Below, piece by piece: positions 45,211 to 57,967 of a stretch of 64,000 nt of DNA. The stretch is from assembly GCA_963779055.1 (NCBI GenBank), contig CAVZWN010000005.1, forward strand, positions 62,001 to 126,000, read 5' to 3'. This DNA is from Sulfurimicrobium sp963779055 (lineage in GTDB: Bacteria > Pseudomonadota > Gammaproteobacteria > Burkholderiales > Sulfuricellaceae). Numbering within the stretch: position 1 is the stretch's first letter; every line of letters starts with the position of its first letter. The notes beneath the pieces were generated by a model that searched no databases, had not been told where the DNA came from, and saw only the letters and a list, made by a program, of their open reading frames with translations. The translations under genes and the position numbers were made by a program.

Positions 45211-46401
45211 TCAGTTGACGCGGATTTCGGTCATGATTCCGCCGGAATCCTGCACGTCGTTGCTCAGGTAATTGAGATTGGTGGTGTAAAGAAAGTAGGT
45301 TCCGGCCGGCACGCCTGAGGTATCGACCAGAATGTCTGCCGTCTCGCCGCCGCCGATGGTGACGGAGCTGGTGTCATAGGCGAGGTTCTTGCCGTCAGGC
45401 CCGCGCGCGATGTGGGCGCCGCTACCGACCACCCGCATCGGCAAGCCGAGGACAGTGATGGTGTAATAGTTGACGACACTCAGATTGGACAGGCGCAGCA
45501 GGATTTTTTCCCCTGCACTTGCCGTGATCAGGGCGCTGAGTTTCTGCGCTGTCAGCCCGCCGTTTTCAGCCGGACCGGGCAAGGGGTTGGGATCGACCGT
45601 ATCGGGATAGCCGCGCCCGTTGATCATGGGGTAGCTGTCACGCAGCGTGGAAAACGGCAGCGGCTGGACCGCAATGTGGTCCTCGTGGTACTTGCGGTCG
45701 AAGCCGCTCAACTGCAGCGGATAGGCCTTGTTGTAGCCGGTCGAGCCGTCGCCGTCGTTGTAAGCGAAGCGGGTGTAGGTCTTGCCGTTATAGGTCTTGA
45801 CCTGCCCGTCCTGCGCCGGCAGTACATACAGGTTGCCCAGCATGCCCATCTGCATGTGCTCGGTTGCTTCCTGATGGCAGTGGTACATGAAGGTGCCGGG
45901 CTCCATGACGTTGTAGAAATAGGTCATGCTCGAACCCATGTTCACCCCGAAGGACCCCTCAGGCATGCCGTCGAACACCGGCGCTGCCTGCGGGAAACCG
46001 TGGAAGTGGACGGTGTGCGGGTCGAACAGGTCCGGCCGCATCACCATGCCGACATTGGTCAGCGACAGGAAAAATTTGTTGCCTTCCTTGAGCTCGATGG
46101 TGGGCGCCGAAATTTCTGCTGCCAGTTCGCCCTGGGCGAAGACCTGGTCCGGCGGAACACCGGTGACATCGTGGAAACCGAAGGTGTACATGACAGTGCC
46201 GTCCGCCATGGTGGCGAATCCGTCGCCGGCGGTAAGGGATTTGCACACCACATTCGGGTCGACCGGTCCATCCGGAACGGCGTCCCCGTTGGTGTCTCCC
46301 GGACACTGCACGAAGACGGCAGCCGTGGCGGGAACCGATGCAGCCCACAGGGCGGCGACTGCCAGAGAAACGGTGAGTTTAAAAAGAGGATTAGCGCTCA
46401 T
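45211..46401 (-). CDS. Multicopper oxidase family protein with N-terminal copper motifs
   Basis: This 396-aa exported protein (signal ending PATAA) contains VHFHG (His 132, 134) and FMYHCHQEATEHMQMGM (His 174, Cys 175, His 176, His 182), i.e. the HxH and HCHxxxxxHM ligand sets. The later LHPLHTHG-type motif is absent, its place being taken by NYYTITVLGLPMRVVG. Two cysteines near the N-terminus (CPGDTNGD, NVVCKS) may form a disulfide. ATG 46401 follows AAAGGAGAAAG; the frame upstream is a shadow. It and the next protein carry complementary copper motifs. Confidence 0.88.
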   Translation of the reverse strand: MSANPLFKLTVSLAVAALWAASVPATAAVFVQCPGDTNGDAVPDGPVDPNVVCKSLTAGDGFATMADGTVMYTFGFHDVTGVPPDQVFAQGELAAEISAPTIELKEGNKFFLSLTNVGMVMRPDLFDPHTVHFHGFPQAAPVFDGMPEGSFGVNMGSSMTYFYNVMEPGTFMYHCHQEATEHMQMGMLGNLYVLPAQDGQVKTYNGKTYTRFAYNDGDGSTGYNKAYPLQLSGFDRKYHEDHIAVQPLPFSTLRDSYPMINGRGYPDTVDPNPLPGPAENGGLTAQKLSALITASAGEKILLRLSNLSVVNYYTITVLGLPMRVVGSGAHIARGPDGKNLAYDTSSVTIGGGETADILVDTSGVPAGTYFLYTTNLNYLSNDVQDSGGIMTEIRVN

Positions 46402-46456
46402 GATCTTTCTCCTTTGACCGGCCCGCCGGAACCAGCGGCGGGCCGAGTTGCCACGC

Positions 46457-49400
46457 TTACTGCTGCTCGTCCGCACCGATATCGGGCGGGTTGGAGCGGG
46501 CTTGTCCATCGATGTCGGCGACCGGTGTTACATTCACGATCCGCGTTCCCTGGTTGATGACCGGAGAACCCGCCTGCAGGTGGAAGTTGCCGGCCGGGCT
46601 GAGCAGACTGGGTGCAGACAATGTACCGATGCCGAAGCGCACGTCGATCCAGTTGCCTCCCTCGTCGAAGGCCGGAGCGGTCGTGATGCCGGTAGTGAAC
46701 TCCGGTTGCTGGATGGTCTCGCCGCGTGGCCCGATCAATGACTCGGTCACGAACATCGGGTCAAGCGCCCGGTTGCTCGCGTGATACCCCGTGGCATCGC
46801 TCAGGTCGCTGAAGCGTGGGTCCAGCAGGGACGGCACTGCGGTGCCTTGCACGGCCAGATCCCAGTTCGGATTCGCCGCATTGGCATGCAAGCCGAAGGT
46901 GGCCGGCAGGGTGCTGTTGTCGATGCTCCAGAAGTACGAGCGGTTGTGCCATACGATGTTGTTCACCAGCATCGGGTTGGCGTAGCGCTTGTAAGGGCTG
47001 ACCCGCGGGCCGTTGCCGATGGTGTTGGCCAGAAGGGTGCTGTGGGCACGGGAAACGATGCCTGCTGGCTGAGCCGTGGACAGATTCGGGCTGCCGGGCG
47101 CAAAGGCTGCGCCTGCCGTGGCCGTACTCTGGTTATCGGCGACCGTGTTGTTGACGATGGTCGACAGCGCCACGTCCTGGAGGGAGATGCCGCCACCCGC
47201 CATGCCCGCGAGGTTGTTCACCACCACGTTGTTTTCCAGCACCAGCCTGTACCAGGTCGATTCGTTGTTGGGCGCAGGAACGATGTCCGTGCCGTTGACG
47301 AACTGGGCCGCGATACCGCCGCCGTCGCCGGCACCGGCCTGGTTACCCTGGACCAGGTTGCCGCTCACGGTCACGTTGCCGGAACCGGGGGAGAGCGTGC
47401 CGGGCACGATCGGTGCTGTGAAAGTGGACAGATTCGGGCTGCCAGGCGCAAAGGCTGCGCCTGCCGTGGCCGTACTCTGGTTATCGGCGACCGTGTTGTT
47501 GACGATGGTCGACAGCGCCACGTCCTGGAGGGAGATGCCGCCACCCGCCATGCCCGCGAGGTTGTTCACCACCACGTTGTTTTCCAGCACCAGCCTGTAC
47601 CAGGTCGATTCGTTGTTGGGCGCAGGAACGATGTCCGTGCCATTGACGAACTGGGCTGCGATGCCGCCACCGTCGCCCGCACCGGCCTGGTTACCCTGGA
47701 CCAGGTTGCCGGATACGGTGACGTTGCCGGAACCGGGGGAAAGTGTTCCAGCCACGATCGGCGCCTGTCCGCCGACGAAGATGCCACCGCCGGAGACGTT
47801 CAGGCCCTGGTTGAAGGACTGGTTGAAGATCACCGTGTTATTGGCAATCACACCACGGTTGCTGCTGCCCTGGTGACCGATGCCGCCGCCATGACCTGCG
47901 CTGAAGTTGCCGCAGATATGGTTGCTGGAAACGTTATACACCTGGGCACCGGCATAGATCGACACCCCGCCGCCCACGCCGCCCGCAGCGCCGTTCTGCG
48001 CGATGAGGTTGTTGTGGATCCGGATGAAGTCGTTGTCGGAACCGTTGTTATCCACATTGGGATGACCGATGCGGATGCCGCCGCCGTAGGTGCCGTAGTT
48101 GCTGAAGATCTTGTTGTTGCTGATCTCCAGATACTTGGCATGGCCGTTGACGAAGATACCGCCGCCGCTGTCGCCGCCCGAGATGGAAAGACCATCGATG
48201 CGGGCGCTGTTGGTGCTGATGAACTCACCGATCTTCGCCACGACGATGATGCCGGGGCCCTCCTCGGTATTGAACAGGCCTGGCTCGTTGTCGGGTGCAT
48301 TGAAACCGACAGTCTGGCCGGGCACCAGGTCAAAGGTGCGGGTGGCACCGCCATTGGCGTACTTCAGGGCAATATCGCTGCGCCATTTGGCAAGCTTTTC
48401 AGCCGGCACCTTGGCGGCGTTGATATTGGTCGCCAGTGCGCCCCAGCCTTGCAGCTTCACCTTCTTGTCCATGATCACCAGCTCGTCGTAACGGCCGGGG
48501 GCGATCATGATCAGGTCGCCGGGCAAGGCAGCATTGATGGCTGCCTGGATACTGCCGCCGGGTTGAACCAGGGTCGGCGGTTTGCCGCCCACCGTGACGG
48601 TCACGCCCAGCAGCGAAGCCTTGCCGGTATCGCTACGGGTCACCACCAGTTCGCCAGTCGGTGTGCCGAATGGCACGTTCGCTTCGATCAGGCCGTTGCT
48701 CCATGAAGTGACCGTCACAGCGGCGCCGCCGACAGTGACTGTGCCGCCGTTGCCGAAGCCGAAGTTGCGGGGAATCATGCGGGGCGTATTCGCCGTGCCG
48801 TCATATGAAGGATTGGGCACTTCCACCGTTCCGGCAGAAACAATGGTCAGCGTGGGCAACTGGGTCTGGTCCACGGTGCGCTGCGGCACATAAGGCCCGT
48901 TCTGGGTCACGTAGCCGCCGCCGGTATTCGACGTTGCCCTGCCGTTCACCGTGTACACCACCGGTGTGCCGTCGCTGAACTCGCAGTCCAGCGGGAACTG
49001 GCCGGGACCGGCGAAAGCAGCCACCGGCAGCACAGGCGTATCCAGATAAGTCGTCTTGCCCGGCAGATACTGGAAGGTGTAGCAGAACTGGCTGAACTGA
49101 CGGTCGAAGTAAGGATCGATCACCATGTTGCCGCTCCCATCCGGGATCGGGCCGGGGTCGTTCATGCAGGTGGTGAGCATGTTGGGAGATACGCCCGATG
49201 GCATGGGAATATTCATCGAGTAGGTCGATGGCACCAGCGCGTTGAAAGTCCCCCACTGATCCGAATAGACGCGGGAAATCTCGCGCCCGCTCCAGTCGCG
49301 GATCGATACCGGCACCCAGGCAGGCGCCTGTTTCTCGCCAAAAGTCGGGGCGTTGGGGTCGAACTCGTTGGCCACGTCGTTGAGGATCATGCCGACGATA

Positions 49401-51854
49401 TGGCTGGCCGCAGGCACTTCGGTAAACATGAAGAAGTCGGCTGCCGCATTCTTGCCCTGGGCCACGTCGACGCTCTTGCGATCGCACAATGGGCGTTGCT
49501 GTCTGGCATAAGCCGATGCCACGCCGGGGAACAGGGTCAGCTCATCCGGCACGGCATGCAGATCACCCACGCAAGCCGGAGGAAGCGCCAGCGTTCCCGG
49601 CTGGTAGGTATCGCCGAAGTCGACGTTCTTGTCCTCTTCCTTCACCGTCAGGTAGCCGGGAGGCGTTTTCGACTCCACGATGTACTTGCCGGGAGGCAGT
49701 TCCGGCTTGCCGGCACCGCCACCGAAGGCATAGCCGCCATCGAACACGCCGGGACGCACCTGGTTGAAGTTGCGCAGACCGTCATAGCAGTCGGTGGTAT
49801 GGCCATTGGATACGAAGGGTGTCCCCTGGCAACCGGAAGGCTGATTGTCGTCCCAGCTGTCGGTCGTGGCGACATCGTAAGCATCGCCCTGATCGAAGAC
49901 AGCGTTGCTGTTGCGGTCAATATCTTCCGCTCCCGGGAAATTGCCGAACGGCCAGTTGTCCGTATCGGCCAGGACCACGCTGGCAGCCGTATTCAGGCCG
50001 CTGGTTGCGGTACAGTCGGCCTTGTCGATGATGCCGTCAGCGTTGCAGTCGCGATACAGGTTCACCTGCACGCGCGGAATGCCCGGCTCCCAGTTCTCGG
50101 CTGCAGCGAAGCGCGGATCTTCCTCGGCACGGGTGGTGGCGTAGAGAACGACGCCGGAAATGCCGCCGTTCTCGCCGGTGGCATAGTTATTCTTGCCCCA
50201 CTCGATCACGTTGGTCTGACCGAGGAATCCCTGGAAAGCCTGCACCAGGACCGGGCCGGTTTCGGTGCGGTAAGGCAGGCCGCCATTCTCGGACTGCGGC
50301 TGCGGATTGAGCTTGTTCCAGGATGGCGTGGTCCAGCCGTTATGCGCCGGAACAGGTCCACCGGCATCCACCACGATGGTCGCGCCAGTGGCCTTGAAGC
50401 GGGCAAAATCGACCTCGGCCGCCAGCCAGTTGAAGAAAGGAAATACTTCGTTGAACTGAACCTCACCATTCGCATCGGTGGCCTGCGACTGATAAATGCT
50501 GCCGTCGCGGAAACGCAGATTGACCGCCTGCCCCGGCATCCCGACCTCGCCGGCATCGCGGAATCCGTTATTGTTGGCATCGAAGAACACCCTGCTTTCA
50601 AGCCGGTGGAACCAGTTGAAAACCGGCACTTCCTGCAGGTCGACCGCCCCGCCGCCCGGTGGCACCGTGACATTGGTAGAGGCGATGACGACATCCAGAT
50701 TCTCGTCCCAGATGACCAGCTGGATAGGTTCCAGAGCGCACATTGGGAACGGAGAAGGTGCTGTCTGCATTGCAGGGCGAGGTAAAGACCGCGCGACCGC
50801 CGGCAACCGCCAGCTCGTTCAGGCCAACCCAGCACTGCGGGAAGGGAGCGCCGTTATAAAAGGCGAAATCCGGCGGACGGGCAGAGTGCATGTTGACCAC
50901 CTTGCCGCTGATCGTGCTGGCGCCGTTCAGCACCGAGGTATCCTTGAGCGCCGTTTTGACGAAGCCGATGAACAGATGGTGTCCGGGCGGCCCGAATTCC
51001 TGGAAGAAACTGGGCTCGTTGGCTTTCACCCAGGCATCGATCCCCTTGGTGCCCTCGATGGTGGAAGTCTGGATATAACCCGAACCGGCCGGGGGGATCA
51101 CTTCCAGCGTGTACTTGGCCGGCACCAGGTTCTTGATCAGCGCCGTGCCATCCGGCCCGGATTTGATGAAGCCGCTGCCTTTGGTGAGGATGACCGGCGC
51201 ATCGCCGATCATCACGGGCGAGCCGTCCGGATTTTTCTGATATTCGGTGCCGATGGGATTGCCGAAGGCATCCTGGATCACCTGGCCACCGGAAGCGCCA
51301 TAGGTGCCGCCCGCTTCCTTCAGGGTAATGGAGAAGCCAGCCAGCCCGGTTTCCTGCGGCAGATCCGGCGCGCCGTTGATGGGCTGGTTGTCATTGAATA
51401 CGAAGATGGAAATCTGCGCGGTCGGGATCGGGGTCTTGTTCACCACGATATTCACCGACGACTGCCCCGGCGCAACGGCGGCGCCACCCATCTGGTAGCC
51501 GCCGTCAGGCAGGACCGAGACGTAGTAGCGCTTCAGCGGATCGAGCGCCAGCGCGGCGGGGGATCTGGCCGGGTCGGTGCTGTTGCCCGCGGCGACCACC
51601 GGCATGTAGCTGGCGTGGAAGCTCAAGGCCAGATTGCTGCCGTCAGCCGGTACGCCCGGCAGGGATGCCCTGGTGGCATCTTCCTCCACCAGCCAGCGGT
51701 AGCCCGCGACGGCTGCGCCATCCGAGCCGACGACATTGATACTGAGCGCCGCCGCATACTGTGGATTAAGCACACCCAGCAGCAGCGAGGCAAAAATCAG
51801 CCGCCACGTTTTCTGCAGCGCCCCCTTGATTTTGTTCATGGCAGCGGTTCTCAT
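46457..51854 (-). CDS. Giant secreted beta-helix protein with SdrD-like domains, one frameshift
   Basis: Repaired length is 1798 aa. MRTAAMNKIKGALQ starts at 51854 after GGGAGGCGTT, and a signal peptide ends near QYAAA. The first 900 residues carry SdrD/carboxypeptidase-like beta domains (SRVFFDANNNGFRDAGEVGM; DCNADGIIDKADC). An IPT/TIG-like domain follows. A right-handed parallel beta-helix (NosD/pectate-lyase-like, rich in NNTV, GGGI and NVVVNN) spans about residues 1000-1600, with a C-terminal IGADEQQ end typical of such proteins. One extra base near 50725 splits it in two as read (GTY then QLVIWDENLDVV). It may be a surface scaffold for the downstream oxidases. Function is unknown. Confidence 0.85.
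47076..47761. repeat. 348-bp tandem duplication inside the beta-helix gene
   Basis: The segment beginning at 47076 recurs at 47424 with few mismatches. It encodes two 116-residue copies of VSGNLVQGNQAGAGDGGGI... through NQSTATAGAAFAPGSPNLST. The near-identity at the DNA level points to a recent duplication adding beta-helix turns. Confidence 0.9.
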
Positions 51855-52415
51855 AACGCCTCCCTCTCTCAACATGAAGCAAATTTGCCTGGCCCGGATT
51901 TGCCGGACGGGATTTCCATCCACGCCACCGCAATCCATGTGACAGATTGTTCATGAAGTGCGACAAATTGACACCGAGGCAAAGACTGCATTTCGCTACG
52001 GCCGGAACTCCACTTGGCGTGGGTGAATGACTGTAGGCGGGGACTAGGGGAAGGAGAAATGACGTACAGGCGTTAAAACTTTTGCCTATTTACATTCCGG
52101 GGCTGGAACCCGGATTTTAGACAGCCTTGAGTGCTGTTTTGTGCAAAACCGGGTTGGCTTATCCAGGAATCGTGTTTGTTGATTCGTGCAAGACAAGCTT
52201 GGGAATATCCAAAAATCAATATAGATATTGCCTTGTCATCAGGCGGTGAGCGACACGAAGCCGTCTGATGTCAAATGGAAGTAATTGGGCTGCTTACTGA
52301 ACACAAAGCGGCCAATCCAGGAAATCCTTCATAGGTCGGCAACTCGGCCTTTTCAGCCTGTTATTGCACCGTCTCAGATTTGATAGAGTAGATGAGTCGC
52401 TGCCTATATCTGCAC
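51855..52415. other. Intergenic region without a recognisable gene
   Basis: These 561 bp lie between the beta-helix gene start and the hsdR end. Small frames here overlap or mirror neighbours and show no family motif. It should contain the promoter of the copper cluster, but I could not single one out. It marks the border of the restriction-modification island. Confidence 0.5.
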
Positions 52416-55594
<3,179 letters not shown>

Positions 55595-55598
<4 letters not shown>

Positions 55599-56663
55599 GG
55601 CTGGTCGCCCTTCTCGGGCAATTCCTTGATCACCCGGTCGAAGTCTGACTCGAACAGCCGGTCCTGCACGATGCGGTATTTCTCAAATTCACTCTCGGCG
55701 TGGGCCTGGGCGATTTCGGCAGTGACTTTGCCGGCATCCTGCAAAATTTCCCGGTCGGTCGCGGCAATGAAGCGGTTGAGGCGGGTTTCCCAGTCCTGCA
55801 TGGTCATGGGAATCTCCCGCAGCGCCATGTCTTCGGCCACATCGAGGTAGGCGGAGACGAGGCGTTGCAGTTGGGCCATTTCGTTTTCCGTGAGGTAGTT
55901 TTTCGCCACGCTGACATCGAACTTCTGGATTTTTCCCTTGGGCGCGTCTTTCCAGGTGGTCAGACCCATGCGGTCTTTGGCTGGCATCGGCACGGGAGAC
56001 GATGACCTCCGCCGCCGTCTGTCCGTGGATGGCCCAGTGCAGCTTGTTCTGCACGGTGGCGAAGAAGCGCTTGGTGGCAGCGGCGGTGACATCGTAGTCG
56101 ATGGAGGTGGCGTAGATGTCGGTGATCTTCTGGTAGAACTTGCGCTCGCTCAGGCGGATTTCCCGGATGCGCTGGAGCTGTTCCTCGAAGTATTTTTTGC
56201 CGAGGATGGAGCCGTCGTTTTTCAGGCGCTCGTCATCCATCGCAAAGCCCTTGATGGTGAAGGACTCGATGATGCCGGTGGCCCATTTGCGGAACTGGAC
56301 GGCGCGTTCGGAGTTCACCTTGTAGCCGACGGCGATGATGGCGGCGAGGTTGTAGTGCTGGGTGTCGTAGGTTTTGCCGTCGGCGGCAGTTATTCGAAAA
56401 TTTCGAATAACTGAATCCTCCTGCAGCTCGCTGTCCGCGAAGACCTTCTTGAGGTGGTAGTTGATGGTGTGGGTTTCCACGTCGTAGAGCAGCCCCATCA
56501 TTTTCTGGCTGAGCCAGACATTTTCATCGGCGTAAACGGCTTCGACGCCGCCCTGGCCGCTGGCGGCCACAAAGGTCAGGTATTCCGCCGCCGAAGAGCG
56601 AACCAGGGAGACTTCGGTCTTCTTTTTGGCGCGACCGCCGGGAGTGGGTTTGTTTTTGCTCAT
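55595..56663 (-). CDS. RhuM-family protein, one frameshift
   Basis: Repaired length is 355 aa. The family segments are VYADENVWLSQKMMGLLYDV, THTINYHLKKVFADSEL, NFRITAADGKTYDTQHYNL and NSERAVQFRKWATGII. RhuM proteins occur in many restriction-modification and virulence islands; their biochemical role is not settled. A single break near 55985 moves the frame to DRMGLTTWKDAPKGK and on to the stop at 55595. Its ATG overlaps the stop of an HsdR-like fragment, and its own stop overlaps the hsdR start, both as ATGA. Confidence 0.87.
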
Positions 56664-56911
56664 GGGATGCACCTTTCAGATCGAACTATTCGATAAAACC
56701 GAATAGTTGCCCGCGCCTCCTCGGGGATGGCCGGGTTCAACCGCCGGATGGCCACGCGCTTCTCCTTCTCCCCGTGGGAGAAGGCCGGGATGAGGGTTCG
56801 AGCAACGCGAAATTGCTCCCTCTCCTCTCCCATTGGGAGAGGTCGGGTGAGGGTTGCCGCAGGCATTATCAGGGCGGCGTCTTCGACAATAGATTCATTG
56901 ATGCTGGACAT
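56660..56911 (-). pseudogene. HsdR N-terminal fragment 2, leader of rhuM
   Basis: This 83-codon open frame begins MSSINESIVEDAAL, matching HsdR residues 1-13. After an inserted repeat stretch it resumes with AIRRLNPAIPEEAR, which matches an internal HsdR segment exactly. It ends RSERCIP with a TGA that overlaps the rhuM ATG. It is thus a decayed hsdR start with a deletion, kept in frame up to the coupled gene. Confidence 0.8.
56757..56870. repeat. CCTCTCC/GGGAGAGG palindromic repeats inside HsdR fragment
   Basis: Two hairpin units, TTCTCCCCGTGGGAGAA and CTCTCCCATTGGGAGAG, each followed by a G-rich GGGATGAGGG or GGGTGAGGG tail, lie in opposite halves of the segment. A related unit sits in hsdM at 61117-61151. 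They resemble common proteobacterial REP-like elements. Confidence 0.7.
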
Positions 56912-57104
56912 TGGCGGTTTGCGTTTAAAGAAGAAAGTTATTTAAAATAAACACGTTATGCGGAAAAAAAGCAGATTGAGCCAGTTTGCGTTTAAGCTGA
57001 TTTCTTGACGAAAGCACCCTTCATCCCCATAATACCCCCACGCCGTGACTGCGCCGTTACTAGCAGGATCGTGGGAGAAATCCCCGACACGGCGCCCTTC
57101 TTTT

Positions 57105-57863
57105 TCACCACTCACCCTTTGGAAATTTTACTAGGCCATAGCCTTCAAGCTTCCCTGCAGGTGAGCGCCTGAACGACCCTTCGATCTGCCGGAAATATCG
57201 TGCGTCCTTCGCTTTATAAGCACGGAACACCGCACCTGCAACCATATCGGCAAACTGCACACCCACGCTCAGGTGCGACGGAGCAATAAACAAACCTTCG
57301 ATCAGATTTTGATAGCTCGAAAAATTGCCCTTGCTTCCATCAAGTAACTGTTGGTGCAACTCGCGCAGGCGGGCATCATCTTTCGGGCCACGGTGGTCAC
57401 AAACCACGATGCCGTTGACCTTCTGCCCTACGGTGCGTTCCAAATCCTGCAAATAATACTGAAACCGCTCCGTGAGCTGCTTGTAGGAATACCAGTAAAG
57501 ATCATCTGCGTTCTTGATGTAAGGCAGTTTGTAAGCCAGCGTCACATTCGTTGCAACGCAGATCAGGCGAATGGACTTGTATGTGCCAATCACCTCGTAG
57601 AGCTTGGTGCGCAGTGCCTCCTTTTGAGCCGGATTCAAATGGCTCAGGCTGTGCTTCTTGCTGCCCGGTTTCTCCGGCGCAAAGTATCGCCACTTGACCT
57701 CACCTTCGATCTTGAAATGATCCTTCAACCGCCCCAAATCTGCCGCGAGCTTGGACCAAAAATCCTCCGGCACCACAATTCCACCCAGCACAAACAGCGG
57801 CGCTTCGTCCTGCTTCGCGGGAGGAGGTGGTGTTCCAGATTCATCAACAAATAGAATTTGCAT
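57105..57863 (-). CDS. DUF3800-domain protein
   Basis: This intact 252-aa protein has the DUF3800 hallmarks: FVDESG at the N-terminus, VVCDHRGPKDDARLRELH in the middle and GVQFADMVAGAVFRAY near the end. They are consistent with an RNase H-like fold with acidic active-site residues. Such proteins are frequent in phage-defence islands; function is unproven. Its ATG overlaps the stop of a 32-codon HsdR-like leader (TGATG), so translation is probably coupled to it. Confidence 0.85.
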   Translation of the reverse strand: MQILFVDESGTPPPPAKQDEAPLFVLGGIVVPEDFWSKLAADLGRLKDHFKIEGEVKWRYFAPEKPGSKKHSLSHLNPAQKEALRTKLYEVIGTYKSIRLICVATNVTLAYKLPYIKNADDLYWYSYKQLTERFQYYLQDLERTVGQKVNGIVVCDHRGPKDDARLRELHQQLLDGSKGNFSSYQNLIEGLFIAPSHLSVGVQFADMVAGAVFRAYKAKDARYFRQIEGSFRRSPAGKLEGYGLVKFPKGEW

Positions 57864-57961
57864 CAGATTTTCTCCTCAGCCACATGCTCAAAAATACAGA
57901 CGCTCAACTCCCCGAACCAGGTCAGGGCGGCGTCTTCGACGATGGATTCGTTTAGGTTCAT
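57863..57961 (-). pseudogene. HsdR N-terminal fragment 3, 32-codon leader of DUF3800 gene
   Basis: MNLNESIVEDAALTWFGEL copies the HsdR start, then diverges (SVCIFEHVAEEKI) to a TGA overlapping the next ATG. It begins 6 bp after the stop of the 540-aa gene. Similarity to the true hsdR start is high at the DNA level too (GAATCCATCGTCGAAGA). Confidence 0.85.
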
Positions 57962-57967
57962 AACAAG

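Noticed and set aside
46781..50785. Long + strand frames (641 and 461 codons) opposite the beta-helix gene
   Set aside because: Shadows of a repetitive GC-rich gene; they lack starts with ribosome sites and recognisable domains.
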